In this document: piece by piece, positions 23,715 through 33,023 of the stretch
Layout: every line of letters begins with the position of its first letter
How positions within the stretch are numbered: the first letter of the stretch is position 1
Translations under genes and position numbers: made by a program
Notes under the pieces: model-generated
Seen by the model: the letters and a program-made list of their open reading frames with translations, nothing else
What the model was told of the DNA's origin: nothing
Database searches by the model: none
From: an uncultured Butyrivibrio sp.
GTDB taxonomy: Bacteria > Bacillota > Clostridia > Lachnospirales > Lachnospiraceae
Assembly: GCA_946623755.1 (NCBI GenBank)
Contig: CAMORK010000015.1
Coordinates: forward strand, 1 to 45,678
Length of the DNA stretch: 45,678 nt
Direction: 5' to 3'

Positions 23715-24977
23715 TTAAATCTCAACTCCGAAGTGATCAAAAAGAATCTTTTCTGCTTCAGGGTTCCAAAGTCCCTGATGAGCTTTGCAGCTCTCTGTAA
23801 GCTTAGCAAAGAGCGGATCACTCTCGCCGAGCTTTTCAAAATCATCTATTGCTGTAAGAGGCATATCGATCTGTGTATAGATCAGCTTCTTACCACCGGG
23901 AATCCCCGGAAGATTACAGGTTGTCTCTGCTGCTGCATCCAGTCCTCCGATGTGAGTAACCATAACCGAAGGATTGATCTCGCCCTTGGCAGCCAGCTGA
24001 AGAGCCTCTAAGAGGTCATCGTTGTTTCCGCCTGTTGTTCCCAGAATATGAGTGCTTGTGTAGTGAGCATTGTAGAGGTTAATGTCAGCCTTGAACTGGT
24101 TGTCTGTAGGGCCTGCAAAGAAATTCATGCAGCCGTCAAAAGCCATAAGTCTGTCACCCATCTCAGCAACGCTTCTTACAGGAACATATACGAATACGTC
24201 ATCATATCCGTGTCCGTCTGTGAGCTCCATGAGCTTCTGCTCTGCATCATCACCTGAAGCATTGAAGTAGATAAGCTCTACACCTTTCTCTTTTGCAAAC
24301 TCAGGGCTGATAACTGATGCAGCTCTTTTAAGCTTGGCATCATCAAGATCTGTTACAACAATTCTCTTTGGCTTATTCTCAAAGCGAAGTCCATAGCTTA
24401 CAGCGCCGAGACCCATAGGTCCGCAGCCGCCCATGATAAGGATGTTTCCTCCCTCTTTTGTTCCCATTGCGTGGTTATAGTTATGCTTGTTGGTGTGATA
24501 GTTTGCATGATAACCACCGATAACACAGCTCATGGGCTCTCCGAGAGATGCCTGGTAGAAGCTCTCACCGTGATAAGGAAGAAGCGCATCCAGCTCCATT
24601 ACTTCGTGAGGCATGATGCAGTATGTTGCATCTCCGCCGCAGAAACGATATGAGTATCCGGGAGAATCAAGCTTGCCCTGATAGTTGAGCGCAGGCTGAA
24701 GTGCCCACTTGTCGCCAACCTTGTACTTGTCCTTCCACTTTTCTCCAACTTCTACTATAACACCTGAACACTCATGTCCTGTGATGATAGGATTTACATC
24801 GATATCCTGAGGTGCTCTCTTGTGCTTCTTGCCCTGCTTGGCAAGCTTATATGTTGACATGCAAATGCTGTCACTGATTACTTTAACAAGTATCTCATCA
24901 TCCTTGATCTCAGGGAGCTCAAACTCCTCAAGTCTAAGGTCCATTTCTCCGTACATTCTAACTGCTCTGGTCTTCAT
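23715..24977 (-). CDS. Zinc-dependent hexitol-phosphate dehydrogenase (SorE-like), replacing MtlD
   Basis: This 420-residue medium-chain dehydrogenase/reductase has the zinc-site region ITGHECSGVIVEVGEKW, a GMGPMG-like nucleotide loop (MGGCGPMGLGAVSYGL) and a second binding segment IVVTDLDDAKLKRA. Length and sequence resemble L-sorbose-1-phosphate reductase and related sugar-phosphate dehydrogenases. In a mannitol PTS operon it most likely oxidises mannitol 1-phosphate, or another hexitol phosphate, to fructose 6-phosphate with NAD. The classical MtlD, from the unrelated long-chain family, is missing. Its ATG overlaps the mtlF stop by one base (TAATG), so the two are coupled. Substrate is inferred from context. 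Confidence 0.75.
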   Translation of the reverse strand: MKTRAVRMYGEMDLRLEEFELPEIKDDEILVKVISDSICMSTYKLAKQGKKHKRAPQDIDVNPIITGHECSGVIVEVGEKWKDKYKVGDKWALQPALNYQGKLDSPGYSYRFCGGDATYCIMPHEVMELDALLPYHGESFYQASLGEPMSCVIGGYHANYHTNKHNYNHAMGTKEGGNILIMGGCGPMGLGAVSYGLRFENKPKRIVVTDLDDAKLKRAASVISPEFAKEKGVELIYFNASGDDAEQKLMELTDGHGYDDVFVYVPVRSVAEMGDRLMAFDGCMNFFAGPTDNQFKADINLYNAHYTSTHILGTTGGNNDDLLEALQLAAKGEINPSVMVTHIGGLDAAAETTCNLPGIPGGKKLIYTQIDMPLTAIDDFEKLGESDPLFAKLTESCKAHQGLWNPEAEKILFDHFGVEI

Positions 24978-25402
24978 TATTCCTCTCCTTCAAAAAGCTG
25001 ACTTATTTCCTGTTCATTCATGGTCAAAACCTTCTCAACACCTGCCTTGTCGCAGAATGTCATTGCGATCTTCTGAAGCACGTCAAGATGCTCATCTCCG
25101 ACCGCAGCGATTCCGATAACAACCTTAACCTTCTCGGGAGCGCCCCAGTCAAGGCCATCAGGAAATGTCATCATTACAAGCCCCGTCTTTAAAATATGTT
25201 TTTTTGCTTCCTCAATACCATGAGGTATTGCTACCTCATTTCCAATATATGTATTAAACACCTTCTCTTTATCCAGCATTGCCTGAGTGTAGTACTCATT
25301 GGTATACCCCTGTGATGCAAAGATATCTCCTATCTTTCTGATGACATCTTCCTTATCACTACTTGCCTGATTTATAAAGATATTCTTAGTTTCCAGTATC
25401 AT
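24977..25402 (-). CDS. mtlF: PTS mannitol-type EIIA component
   Basis: This 141-residue EIIA protein of the mannitol/fructose family passes phosphate from HPr to the EIIB domain. The phosphorylated residue is His61 in AIPHGIEEAK. The preceding NEVAIP and the C-terminal LDVLQKIAM region are typical. Its ribosome site GGAGGT is 5 nt before the ATG, and it lies 14 bp after mtlR. The separate gene is consistent with MtlA here lacking a fused EIIA. Confidence 0.9.
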   Translation of the reverse strand: MILETKNIFINQASSDKEDVIRKIGDIFASQGYTNEYYTQAMLDKEKVFNTYIGNEVAIPHGIEEAKKHILKTGLVMMTFPDGLDWGAPEKVKVVIGIAAVGDEHLDVLQKIAMTFCDKAGVEKVLTMNEQEISQLFEGEE

Positions 25403-25416
25403 GTGTACCTCCGGTT

Positions 25417-27453
25417 TTAAAACGCGCCTAGCTGTTCGCTAAAATAGGCCCTTAGTATCTCCTGTAGCTTGTCCTGTATGCCTTCCTCGTCTCCCCTCTT
25501 AAGAGCCGCAAGAAATTTCTCGTCCTCGATGATGGCACCGGACACCCTCCCAAGCATCTCAGCATTTTGCTGCCTGTGTTCGTCTATTGGCATTGTCATG
25601 CAGAGCGCCGCCTTAATGCCGCTTAGCTTTTGATCTGTAAAAGAGCTTTCTCCTTCCAGTCCCGCTGTTATTATCTGACAGTCTTTTACCGCCTTTGATC
25701 TGCAGTGGAAAAGAGCTATCCCTATCTCCGGGAAAAGCTGGCTCATGACCTGCTCCCTGGCGATGATGTCCGCAGCAAGTACCGCTGCCGCTCTTGGCGT
25801 GTCAGTAATATCCGCAGCTATAAGTTTTATTAGCGATTCAAGGGTCGTATCTTTTGAAACTATCAGGTGATGATACCTTCTTATAACACCTTTTACCCTT
25901 GTAATAACATTGTTGATCTCATCAAGCTGTCTTGTGAAATCATTGTTCTCCTGCCTTGCAGGCATTGATGCATATTCGTCGATCTTAACACTGATCTGCA
26001 AAACATCTCTGTTTGTGATCAGGGGACTCACCTGGCAATAATCAACACCAAGATCATCCACATTTATACTTGATATAAAAAAGTCTGTTCTGGATACGGT
26101 ATGCTGTGTGATCTCATCGACGCCGTATGCCTTCAGAACTATATCCCAATCCGAGAAGTGGCTCTTTAGTTTGGCCATCATAAGCTGCGCTACCCCAAAT
26201 CCGCTGGCACAGATGACACCTATTGTAACCGTACGCTTTTTGCGCTTTCTTGAGTCAATTCTCTCTTTTGCCGCACCGAAGTGCATTGCAAGGTAGCCGA
26301 TCTCAGCCTCATTAGGAGCAAGATCTGTCTTTTCCTTTATGACTTCTGCTGCCTTTTCGCATTTTTCAAACACCTCCGGGTACTCCTGTTTTATCTGCAG
26401 GAGCAGTGGATTGCTGATGGTCATGTCATTCTTCATCCTGTAAAGAGCCGGTTCAAGATGTACCATGAGGCCTCTTATGAAGTCATCATCCACCCTGAGT
26501 TCTCTGGCAAGTTCCGGGTCAAAGACATCTATCATGCCATCGATTATAACCATGAGCTCATCGGTATTAATGCCGCTCTCACCGATGGTCTCGCTGGTAT
26601 AGTTCAGTTTTGCTCCGTTTATGTGAAGCAGTATATTATTGACTTCCGATTCAGGAATCTCTATTGAGAACTCATCCTCCAATGCCTTTGCGATATTCTT
26701 GGCGATATCGTACCCCTTATCAAATCTGGCATCGTAGGTCTGTTCATCCACAAGCTCGCCCTGACCTATTCTCTCAACTGCAACTGCCAGATGAACAAGC
26801 AGTCCGACAAATGCATCGTTTGTCAAAAGATTAAGGTATGGCTCGTCCAGTTTTTCCAGAACCGATTCAACTTCAGAGAGGATCCCTTCATTCATAAGAG
26901 AATATATGTTATCTCCCTCTGCCGCATATTTCTTGCTCTTCATGTTCTCTGTGACATAGCGCTGCATCGCCATGCGATAGCTCTTTTCACTTCCCGAGAG
27001 CATGATCCCGTAGCCGGGTTTTCTGATAATATCCAGATGGCACTCCCCTGCCCATTCACTGATGGCTTCAAGGTCTGTGCTTATGGTCGCTTCGCTCACT
27101 CCGAACATGTCGCTGTAGTAAAAGAGCTTTTGAGGCTCTCTATTTCTAAGAAGCTCAAGCTTAAGAAGGTTCCTTCTTTGATCCTTATCGGATACCACCT
27201 GTTCTTTGCGGGCTTTGACGATCTTAAGAAGCTCTGCCTTTTTATCAGCATCGCCAACAATCAAAGATCCCTCGCCCTTTTTTCTTACAAGGGTCAGATC
27301 ATAGCTCTTTAAAATACTTGAAATATAATCCGCTTCCCTTAAAATAGTGCGCTTGCTTACACCCAGAGCATCAGCGACTTCAGAATCTGTCGCCGACTGC
27401 TCTGCTTCTAACAAATATATTAAAATCTGTCTAATGCGAGGTGTAAGTTCCAT
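25417..27453 (-). CDS. mtlR: MtlR-like PTS-controlled transcription activator
   Basis: This 678-residue regulator of the BglG/MtlR family has an N-terminal helix-turn-helix (about 20-45, SEVADALGVSKRTILREADY), a second HTH-like region (about 110-135), two PTS regulation domains with His221, His277, His332 and His391, an EIIB-like domain with Cys415 in GVICASGFG, and a C-terminal EIIA-like domain with the active-site His in IALFHCRSK. In the family, phosphorylation by HPr and EII components switches DNA binding and activation according to substrate flow and carbon status. Unusually it lies between mtlA and mtlF, 12 bp after mtlA, and so is co-transcribed with its targets. It probably activates the promoter at 28967-28995. 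Confidence 0.9.
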   Translation of the reverse strand: MELTPRIRQILIYLLEAEQSATDSEVADALGVSKRTILREADYISSILKSYDLTLVRKKGEGSLIVGDADKKAELLKIVKARKEQVVSDKDQRRNLLKLELLRNREPQKLFYYSDMFGVSEATISTDLEAISEWAGECHLDIIRKPGYGIMLSGSEKSYRMAMQRYVTENMKSKKYAAEGDNIYSLMNEGILSEVESVLEKLDEPYLNLLTNDAFVGLLVHLAVAVERIGQGELVDEQTYDARFDKGYDIAKNIAKALEDEFSIEIPESEVNNILLHINGAKLNYTSETIGESGINTDELMVIIDGMIDVFDPELARELRVDDDFIRGLMVHLEPALYRMKNDMTISNPLLLQIKQEYPEVFEKCEKAAEVIKEKTDLAPNEAEIGYLAMHFGAAKERIDSRKRKKRTVTIGVICASGFGVAQLMMAKLKSHFSDWDIVLKAYGVDEITQHTVSRTDFFISSINVDDLGVDYCQVSPLITNRDVLQISVKIDEYASMPARQENNDFTRQLDEINNVITRVKGVIRRYHHLIVSKDTTLESLIKLIAADITDTPRAAAVLAADIIAREQVMSQLFPEIGIALFHCRSKAVKDCQIITAGLEGESSFTDQKLSGIKAALCMTMPIDEHRQQNAEMLGRVSGAIIEDEKFLAALKRGDEEGIQDKLQEILRAYFSEQLGAF

Positions 27454-27465
27454 TTAATCTCCGTC

Positions 27466-28869
27466 TTATGCTCTGAGTTCCTCAGCGAGCCGATCATACT
27501 CAGGAGCAGACATGAAGTTGCTGATTGTTATCAGTCTTGCGTTTGGAGCACTCTTTTTTGCTCTTGCAGCAAGATCCTGATGAGTTACTACTATCTGTGT
27601 GCCTTCAGGAATCTCAGAAACTGAAGCATGTGTTACTTCAATATCTCTTCTTCCGACATCGGCAAGTTTCTTTTTGAGAACGGTTGCTCCCATTGCTGAT
27701 GAACCCATTCCTGCATCACATGCAAATACAATGTGCTTAACATCTGCAGCTGCTGTGCTTACAAGTGTGTCAGCTACAGTCTTAACTTCGCTTGCCGCAA
27801 CACCCTTTGACTGTGCCTTCATTTCCTTCATCTGAGAAGTCGACTCCTCAAGAGACTGCTTGGAGTTTGAAAGCTTGATGATAGGAGCTGCAATAACAAA
27901 TGAAACGGCTGCTGCAACTACTACTGAGAGAAGAACCATGAAGGTTGATCCCTTAGGTGCCATTCCAACGTAAGCAAAGATTGATCCGGGTGATGGAGGT
28001 CCTGCAAGACCAAGCTTAAATGCTGTGTTGAAGATCATAGCTGCTACTGATCCACCGATTGTTGCAAGGAGAAGAAGTGGATTCATAAGTACATATGGGA
28101 AGTAGATCTCGTGGATACCACCAAGGAGATGTACGATAAGTGCTCCGGGAGCTGAATCCTTTGTAACCTTATCCTTAGCAAAGAGCCAGTAAGCAACGAG
28201 TACGCCTGTACCTGCGCCGGGGTTAGTCTCGATCATGTAGAAGATTGACTTTCCTGCCTGGCTAACCTGCTCTGCTCCAAGAGGAGTAAATATGCCGTGG
28301 TTAATAGCGTTGTTAAGGAAAAGAACCTTAGCAGGCTCAACAAATATTGAAACAAGAGGCAGAATGCTGTGGCTTACAAGGAAGTCTACACCACCGTTAA
28401 GAACTGCAAGTACTCCGCCCATGAAAGGTCCGATCACATAGAAACCAACGATTGCAAGTAAAAGACCAAGAATACCAACTGAGAAGTTGTTAACAAGCAT
28501 TTCGAATCCTGAAGGAATCTTGCCTTCGATTGCCTTGTCGAACTTCTTGATAACCCATCCGGCAAGAGGTCCTGCGATCATTGCGCCCATGAACATAACG
28601 TAATCTGTTCCGCAGATAACACCAACTGCCATGATGGCACCCATAACTGCTCCTCTTTGTCCTCCGACCATCTTACCACCCTGATAAGCTATAAGCAGCG
28701 GCAGTACATATTTGATCATTGGGTCAACCATTGAACTGAGCTGTTCATTTGGGAGCCAACCTGTTGCTATAAATAGTGCGGTCAAAAGACCCCAAGCAAT
28801 AAATGCGCCGATGTTCGGCATGACCATTCCGCTTAAGAAACGGCCGAAGCTTTGTATTTTTTCTTTCAT
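27466..28869 (-). CDS. mtlA: PTS mannitol-type EIICB permease
   Basis: This 467-residue membrane permease carries the EIIC transport domain (about 1-335, eight or so membrane segments, with the conserved GGIHEIYFPYVLMNP) and a C-terminal EIIB domain with phosphorylated Cys384 in FACDAGMGSS. It imports and phosphorylates mannitol or a related hexitol. The fused EIIA of the E. coli protein is absent and supplied by mtlF. The ATG at 28867-28869 is preferred because AAGGGGA lies 8 nt upstream. An upstream in-frame TTG at 28887 would add six residues and sits on that ribosome site. It is the first gene of the operon. Confidence 0.95.
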   Translation of the reverse strand: MKEKIQSFGRFLSGMVMPNIGAFIAWGLLTALFIATGWLPNEQLSSMVDPMIKYVLPLLIAYQGGKMVGGQRGAVMGAIMAVGVICGTDYVMFMGAMIAGPLAGWVIKKFDKAIEGKIPSGFEMLVNNFSVGILGLLLAIVGFYVIGPFMGGVLAVLNGGVDFLVSHSILPLVSIFVEPAKVLFLNNAINHGIFTPLGAEQVSQAGKSIFYMIETNPGAGTGVLVAYWLFAKDKVTKDSAPGALIVHLLGGIHEIYFPYVLMNPLLLLATIGGSVAAMIFNTAFKLGLAGPPSPGSIFAYVGMAPKGSTFMVLLSVVVAAAVSFVIAAPIIKLSNSKQSLEESTSQMKEMKAQSKGVAASEVKTVADTLVSTAAADVKHIVFACDAGMGSSAMGATVLKKKLADVGRRDIEVTHASVSEIPEGTQIVVTHQDLAARAKKSAPNARLITISNFMSAPEYDRLAEELRA

Positions 28870-28887
28870 TTGGATTTCCCCTTCCAA

Positions 28888-28966
28888 CCTATGCGATAGG
28901 TACGTCCCGGCACGTCTGCCGGATTTTTAAGTGTATAATCCGAACGCATTCGTTTGATGTAAGCCC
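28888..28966 (-). promoter_or_regulatory. Structured leader of the mannitol operon
   Basis: The leader between promoter and mtlA contains three small hairpins on the minus strand: CGAA TGCG TTCG, CCGGCA gacg TGCCGG, and CCTAT cgc ATAGG just before the ribosome site. The last could mask translation. No match to the catabolite-response consensus TGWAANCGNTNWCA was found by eye. Confidence 0.4.
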
Positions 28967-28995
28967 ATTATATTTGTGCGCAATTTGATTTTCAA
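28967..28995 (-). promoter_or_regulatory. Sigma-A promoter of the mannitol operon
   Basis: TTGAAA (28990-28995) and TATAAT (28967-28972) are separated by exactly 17 bp. This gives a near-consensus promoter pointing into mtlA, with start of transcription expected near 28960. Confidence 0.8.
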
Positions 28996-29055
28996 TTCAT
29001 ACATCTTTAACTTTGTCACGAGCAGAAAGTGACAAGTCCTTAAGAGTCAAAAAAT

Positions 29056-29078
29056 GCGCGGTGTACAAGGCACCGCGC
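29056..29078 (-). terminator. Terminator of the S51/EAL gene
   Basis: GCGCGGTG (29056-29063) pairs with CACCGCGC (29071-29078). On the minus strand ATTTTTTGAC follows. The stem begins 7 bp after the stop codon. Confidence 0.85.
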
Positions 29079-29084
29079 TGTGTT

Positions 29085-31451
29085 TTATTTGTCCAGTATT
29101 TTCTCGAATTCCTTCTCGGGCATCGGCTTGTAAAAATAATAGCCCTGAATATAATCACAGTCGTAGTTCCTAAGAAACTTAAGCTGTTCTTCTGTCTCAA
29201 CGCCCTCGGCAGTGACCTTTGCACCTATCATGTGTGCAAGCCCGATTGTTGTAATGATTATTGACTCCGCCTTTTCATTTATTCCTATCTTGCGAATGAA
29301 TCCCAGGTCCAGCTTGATAATATTAAAGCTGAAATTCTCAAGCATTGACAGTGAACTCATACCGCTTCCGTAATCATCAAGCAGTATCTGGATCCCCTGT
29401 TTCTGCATCTTGTTAAGATAGCCCGTAGCCTTGGCCTCCAGATCAGCATAAGCTGACTCCGTGACTTCAAATCTTATCATGGTAGGGTCCAGATCAAGGT
29501 CTTTTATCCTCTCAAAGATACTCTCTATAAAAGGAGAATCATAGAAATCCACTCTTGAGAGGTTCATGGCGCAGGGAACAATCTTTTTCTTTTTGTAGGA
29601 CCTTCTTGCTATCAGTTCCATTCCGCGGCTTACAATAAAATCATCGAGCAGAGGTATTTTCCCTTCTGCCTCAATTACAGGAATGAAGTCGCCGGGCGAA
29701 ACCATTCCAAGATCTTTGTGCCGCCATCTTATCAGCATCTCAGCGCTGACAATCTCTCCTGTTTTGGCATCAACAACAGGCTGATAGTATGGCTCAAATT
29801 CATTCTCATCCAGAGCTCTCTCAAAATCTGCCAAAAGGAATCTCTGCTTAATATAGTTTTCCTTCATTACATCATCGTAGTATGCGTAGAGGAGATTGCC
29901 CTTCCCGGTTTTTATATTCTTCTCAGCCAGCTTTGCCCCTGCCAGAATCTGTGTTATTCTCGATCCGGTGTTATTTATTGCATGGATTCCACATCGTATC
30001 TCATAGTTAAATTCCTTGGATTCAACTTTGAAGGTCTGACTGCACATAGCTTTGAGATTTCTGTCCTTAAGGTTCTCATTGGCAGTTATAAGCGCGAAGT
30101 GATCACTCTCAAGTCTTCCCATTATCACCGGTTTAAGATATTTCCTCAGAACATCTCTGGTCTGGAAGATGACCATATCACCGCTTTGGTCCCCAAAGAG
30201 CTCGTTTACTGCCTTGAATCCCTTTACATTGGTGTATACCAGAGAATATTTTCCCGAATCCGCGAACTCTGAAATAAAGAGCTCTGCCCTGTCCAAAAAT
30301 CCTGCTCTGGAATACTCATCAGTCATGACATCATGATCCAAAGAAGAAGTGATATCAAAAAATACAAACAGTCTCCAGTCGGGATATCCCGGAACTTCCC
30401 TGACTCTGATGTTCTTTGCTCTCCGTCCTCTCTCAACATCTACATGGATGGTCCTTACAAAATTTCCCCTTTCTACAATCTCGTGGCAGATATAGGTCAT
30501 GTTCATGCAATTTAAAAAGTTCTCTCTTTCCTCCTCAACTACCTTTTGAGAAAGCTTGAAAACTATGTCATTGTATTTAAGCTTCGTGCTCTCAAAGACA
30601 CCCCACAGAGACTGATTAAGGTAATAAACCTCGCATACCCCATTAGTTATATTGACAGAGACGATCATGTCGTATCCGTCAGCCAGAATGGTCTTGATCA
30701 CCGGCTGCTCATAGACTCCCATGTACGGAATCACAGCCCCCTCTTTGAGCGGACTTATCACTCCGTCTTCAATCACTTCGCCTTTGCCGCTAAACCTTGT
30801 TCTGCCGTTTTTTACCTTGAAGTAGCTTCCGTCTGTTATAAGATAGAACCTGCCTCCGTAACTGTCGGGCAGCACAATATCCTCGATGACATTTTTGCCA
30901 TCGATGGTCATTTTCTTTATGGTGTCCGCATGGGGAATAATTTCAATGTTGGTAAGGTCAAGTCCGTCAGAAAAACGGACAAAGTTTGGATCCGCAGCTT
31001 CTCCCTTAAGCTCCGGCAAAAGATATACATTATATGCTGCATTCATCGATCCCGAACTAAGCCCTATGACAACGCCATCATAATCTGCAAGCGCATCCTT
31101 AAGGCCTATTCGTTTCATAAATGCCAGCTGTGTGGGCACATGGCCACCTGCCAGATAGATAACATTTGCCCAGGAAACAAGGTCCTTAACAGAACTATCC
31201 GGCTTTTCATCAAGTATTTTTACTTCTCCTACGGGGAGGTTTGTGAACTCAAATGCATCCAAAAGACGCTTCTTCTGATGCTCGTTCTCAGAATAAGCCT
31301 CGGGATCACAGGGAACATACAATAAATTTGCGGACTGCGGCCATTCGCCTCTAAGATCTTCAAAAAAGCCATAGCACTCCTCAGGTGGAATCTTCTCATA
31401 AGATCCCATCTCCTGATAAGGGATGAAACTTCCGGTTAGATAAAGAACCAT
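29085..31451 (-). CDS. Peptidase S51-like / degenerate GGDEF / EAL fusion (c-di-GMP phosphodiesterase)
   Basis: This 788-residue protein has an unusual order. Residues 1-240 resemble peptidase E/cyanophycinase (family S51): VIYLAGGHVP, a nucleophile elbow GLSSGS with Ser132, and IIPHAD with His174. Residues about 250-360 look like a PAS-type linker. About 375-530 is a GGDEF-like domain whose signature is lost (ESDHF in place of GGDEF), so it is not a cyclase. Residues about 543-786 form an EAL domain with the key residues present: Glu571 (EML), Asn630, Glu662 (EVTES), LDDYGSG with Asp692 and Asp693, KLD with Lys713, AEGVET with Glu749, and QGYYF with Gln769. It is therefore probably an active c-di-GMP phosphodiesterase. 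No signal peptide or membrane segment is seen. The gene is alone, divergent from the xylanase. Whether the S51-like part still cuts peptides is unknown. Confidence 0.85.
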   Translation of the reverse strand: MVLYLTGSFIPYQEMGSYEKIPPEECYGFFEDLRGEWPQSANLLYVPCDPEAYSENEHQKKRLLDAFEFTNLPVGEVKILDEKPDSSVKDLVSWANVIYLAGGHVPTQLAFMKRIGLKDALADYDGVVIGLSSGSMNAAYNVYLLPELKGEAADPNFVRFSDGLDLTNIEIIPHADTIKKMTIDGKNVIEDIVLPDSYGGRFYLITDGSYFKVKNGRTRFSGKGEVIEDGVISPLKEGAVIPYMGVYEQPVIKTILADGYDMIVSVNITNGVCEVYYLNQSLWGVFESTKLKYNDIVFKLSQKVVEEERENFLNCMNMTYICHEIVERGNFVRTIHVDVERGRRAKNIRVREVPGYPDWRLFVFFDITSSLDHDVMTDEYSRAGFLDRAELFISEFADSGKYSLVYTNVKGFKAVNELFGDQSGDMVIFQTRDVLRKYLKPVIMGRLESDHFALITANENLKDRNLKAMCSQTFKVESKEFNYEIRCGIHAINNTGSRITQILAGAKLAEKNIKTGKGNLLYAYYDDVMKENYIKQRFLLADFERALDENEFEPYYQPVVDAKTGEIVSAEMLIRWRHKDLGMVSPGDFIPVIEAEGKIPLLDDFIVSRGMELIARRSYKKKKIVPCAMNLSRVDFYDSPFIESIFERIKDLDLDPTMIRFEVTESAYADLEAKATGYLNKMQKQGIQILLDDYGSGMSSLSMLENFSFNIIKLDLGFIRKIGINEKAESIIITTIGLAHMIGAKVTAEGVETEEQLKFLRNYDCDYIQGYYFYKPMPEKEFEKILDK

Positions 31452-31582
31452 ACGCTCTTTCTCCTAAAAGCCTGTGGCCATTTAACATATCGTATATAAA
31501 TCTATTGTATCACGAATTATCAATCCCTGCTGTATTAACTGTTTCTTTTTTCAACAAACTCACGATCAATAAGGCTCGACAT

Positions 31583-31709
31583 CATTACCATAGATCAGGA
31601 CACTGTCCCTCTCTGTACTTCTTGATGGTAATGTTGCAAGAAAGCAGATATTGATTAGTCCATGTACAGTTTTAGGGAGAATCTGTCCGGTCCATAAATT
31701 ATAATGGAC
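31583..31709 (+). promoter_or_regulatory. Xylanase promoter region with two inverted repeats
   Basis: A 9-bp inverted repeat, CATTACCAT (31583-31591) with ATGGTAATG (31625-31633), lies upstream. A second one, GTCCAT (31690-31695) with ATGGAC (31704-31709), encloses a TATAAT-like -10 element (31700-31705). The -35 region is poor, which fits an activated promoter. Repeats overlapping the -10 suggest an operator. Rest of the 31452-31747 gap is AT-rich without other features. Confidence 0.45.
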
Positions 31710-31747
31710 AAAACAATGATCATTCTTTTGAGAAGGCAGGAAAACTT

Positions 31748-32950
31748 ATGGATATTTCACACAGAAAAGTAAATAAAGAACTTGTTTTTACAGACAAAAG
31801 CGGTTCTCCCATTGCAAACAAAGAAGTACATATCGAGCAGACAAACCACAGCTTCCTGTTTGGATGCGGAGCATTTGATTTCATCCCCCATGTAATGAAG
31901 GGTGATGACAGGACAAAAGAGATAACAAAGAGCTGGCTCGATATCTTCAATTACGGTACACTTCCGTTTTACTGGGGCAATTACGAACCCGAGGAGGGTA
32001 AGCCAAACAGCGAAATGCTCATGAAGACGGCCAGATACCTTCAGGGCAAAAACGTCAAAGTCAAGGGTCATCCCCTCTGCTGGCATACTGTATGCGCCGA
32101 CTGGCTCATGAAATACGACAACGAGACTATTCTCAAGAAACAGCTTGAGAGAATCGAGCGCGAAGTCGTAGGTTTTAAGGGCGTTATTGACATGTGGGAT
32201 GTCATAAACGAAGTTGTTATCATGCCTATATTCGATAAATACGACAACGCCATCACAAGGATCTGCAAGGAGAAGGGAAGAGTGGGCCTTATCCGCGAGG
32301 TCTTTGAAAAAGCACACGAGTGTAACCCCAATGCAACTTTGCTGCTTAATGACTTCAACACATCCATAGGCTACGAGATCCTCATCGACGGCTGTCTTAA
32401 CGCAGGTGTGCCCATAAGTGCCATCGGCATCCAGTCCCACCAGCATCAGGGCTACTGGGGAAAAGAGAAACTGGAAGAAGTTCTGGATCGTTTCTCATCC
32501 TTGGGTCTTCCTATCCACTTCACGGAAAACACCCTGATCTCAGGTGAGATCATGCCGGCTCACATCGTTGATCTCAACGACTGGCAGGTAGATGAATGGC
32601 CAAGCACTCCCGAAGGAGAAGAAAGGCAGGCCCGTGAGATTGAAGAGATGTACCGTATCCTCTTTTCACATCCTCTTGTTGAAGCTATCACTACATGGGA
32701 TTTCAAGGATGGCGCATGGCTTAACGCACCAAGTGGCTTCCTGAGAAAAGACCTATCGAAAAAGCCTTCTTATGAGATGCTTAAAAAGCTTGTAAAAGAT
32801 GAGTGGTGGACTGACACCACAGTTAAGACTAACGAGAACGGCCGTGTAAACTTCTCCGGCTTTAAGGGTGAATACAAACTGACCGCCGGCGATATCTGCG
32901 CGGATGTGACTCTCACCGACGATCAGGGAATGGTTGTTAAACTTGTTTGA
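31748..32950 (+). CDS. GH10 endo-1,4-beta-xylanase, intracellular
   Basis: This 400-residue glycoside hydrolase of family 10 hydrolyses beta-1,4-xylan or xylooligosaccharides. The acid/base Glu155 lies in MWDVINEVV. The nucleophile is Glu260 in IHFTEN, followed by TL, where most GH10 enzymes read TELD. KGHPLCWHT, GIQSHQHQGYW and TTWDFKDGAWL are other family landmarks. There is no signal peptide, so it probably acts on imported oligosaccharides. Residues about 1-35 and 360-400 (VKTNENGRVNFSGFKGEYKL) form small beta-rich extensions. The start has AGGAAAACTT before it. It is the only carbohydrate gene in this part and lies apart from the glycan operon at 37-45 kb. Confidence 0.92.
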   Translation: MDISHRKVNKELVFTDKSGSPIANKEVHIEQTNHSFLFGCGAFDFIPHVMKGDDRTKEITKSWLDIFNYGTLPFYWGNYEPEEGKPNSEMLMKTARYLQGKNVKVKGHPLCWHTVCADWLMKYDNETILKKQLERIEREVVGFKGVIDMWDVINEVVIMPIFDKYDNAITRICKEKGRVGLIREVFEKAHECNPNATLLLNDFNTSIGYEILIDGCLNAGVPISAIGIQSHQHQGYWGKEKLEEVLDRFSSLGLPIHFTENTLISGEIMPAHIVDLNDWQVDEWPSTPEGEERQAREIEEMYRILFSHPLVEAITTWDFKDGAWLNAPSGFLRKDLSKKPSYEMLKKLVKDEWWTDTTVKTNENGRVNFSGFKGEYKLTAGDICADVTLTDDQGMVVKLV

Positions 32951-32974
32951 TCAGAACCTGCATATATTAGAATA

Positions 32975-33007
32975 GGGCTTTCGCACTAATTCTTAGTGCG
33001 AAAGCCC
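32975..33007. terminator. Hairpin between convergent xylanase and ftsH
   Basis: A 15-bp perfect stem, GGGCTTTCGCACTAA with TTAGTGCGAAAGCCC, has a 3-nt loop and lies between the two stops. Neither side has a long T-run, yet the strength and position suggest a shared terminator. Confidence 0.75.
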
Positions 33008-33023
33008 CGTATGTCTCTATGAA

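Noticed and set aside
28888-29055. Catabolite-response (cre) site in the mannitol promoter
   Set aside because: No acceptable match to the consensus was found on either strand.
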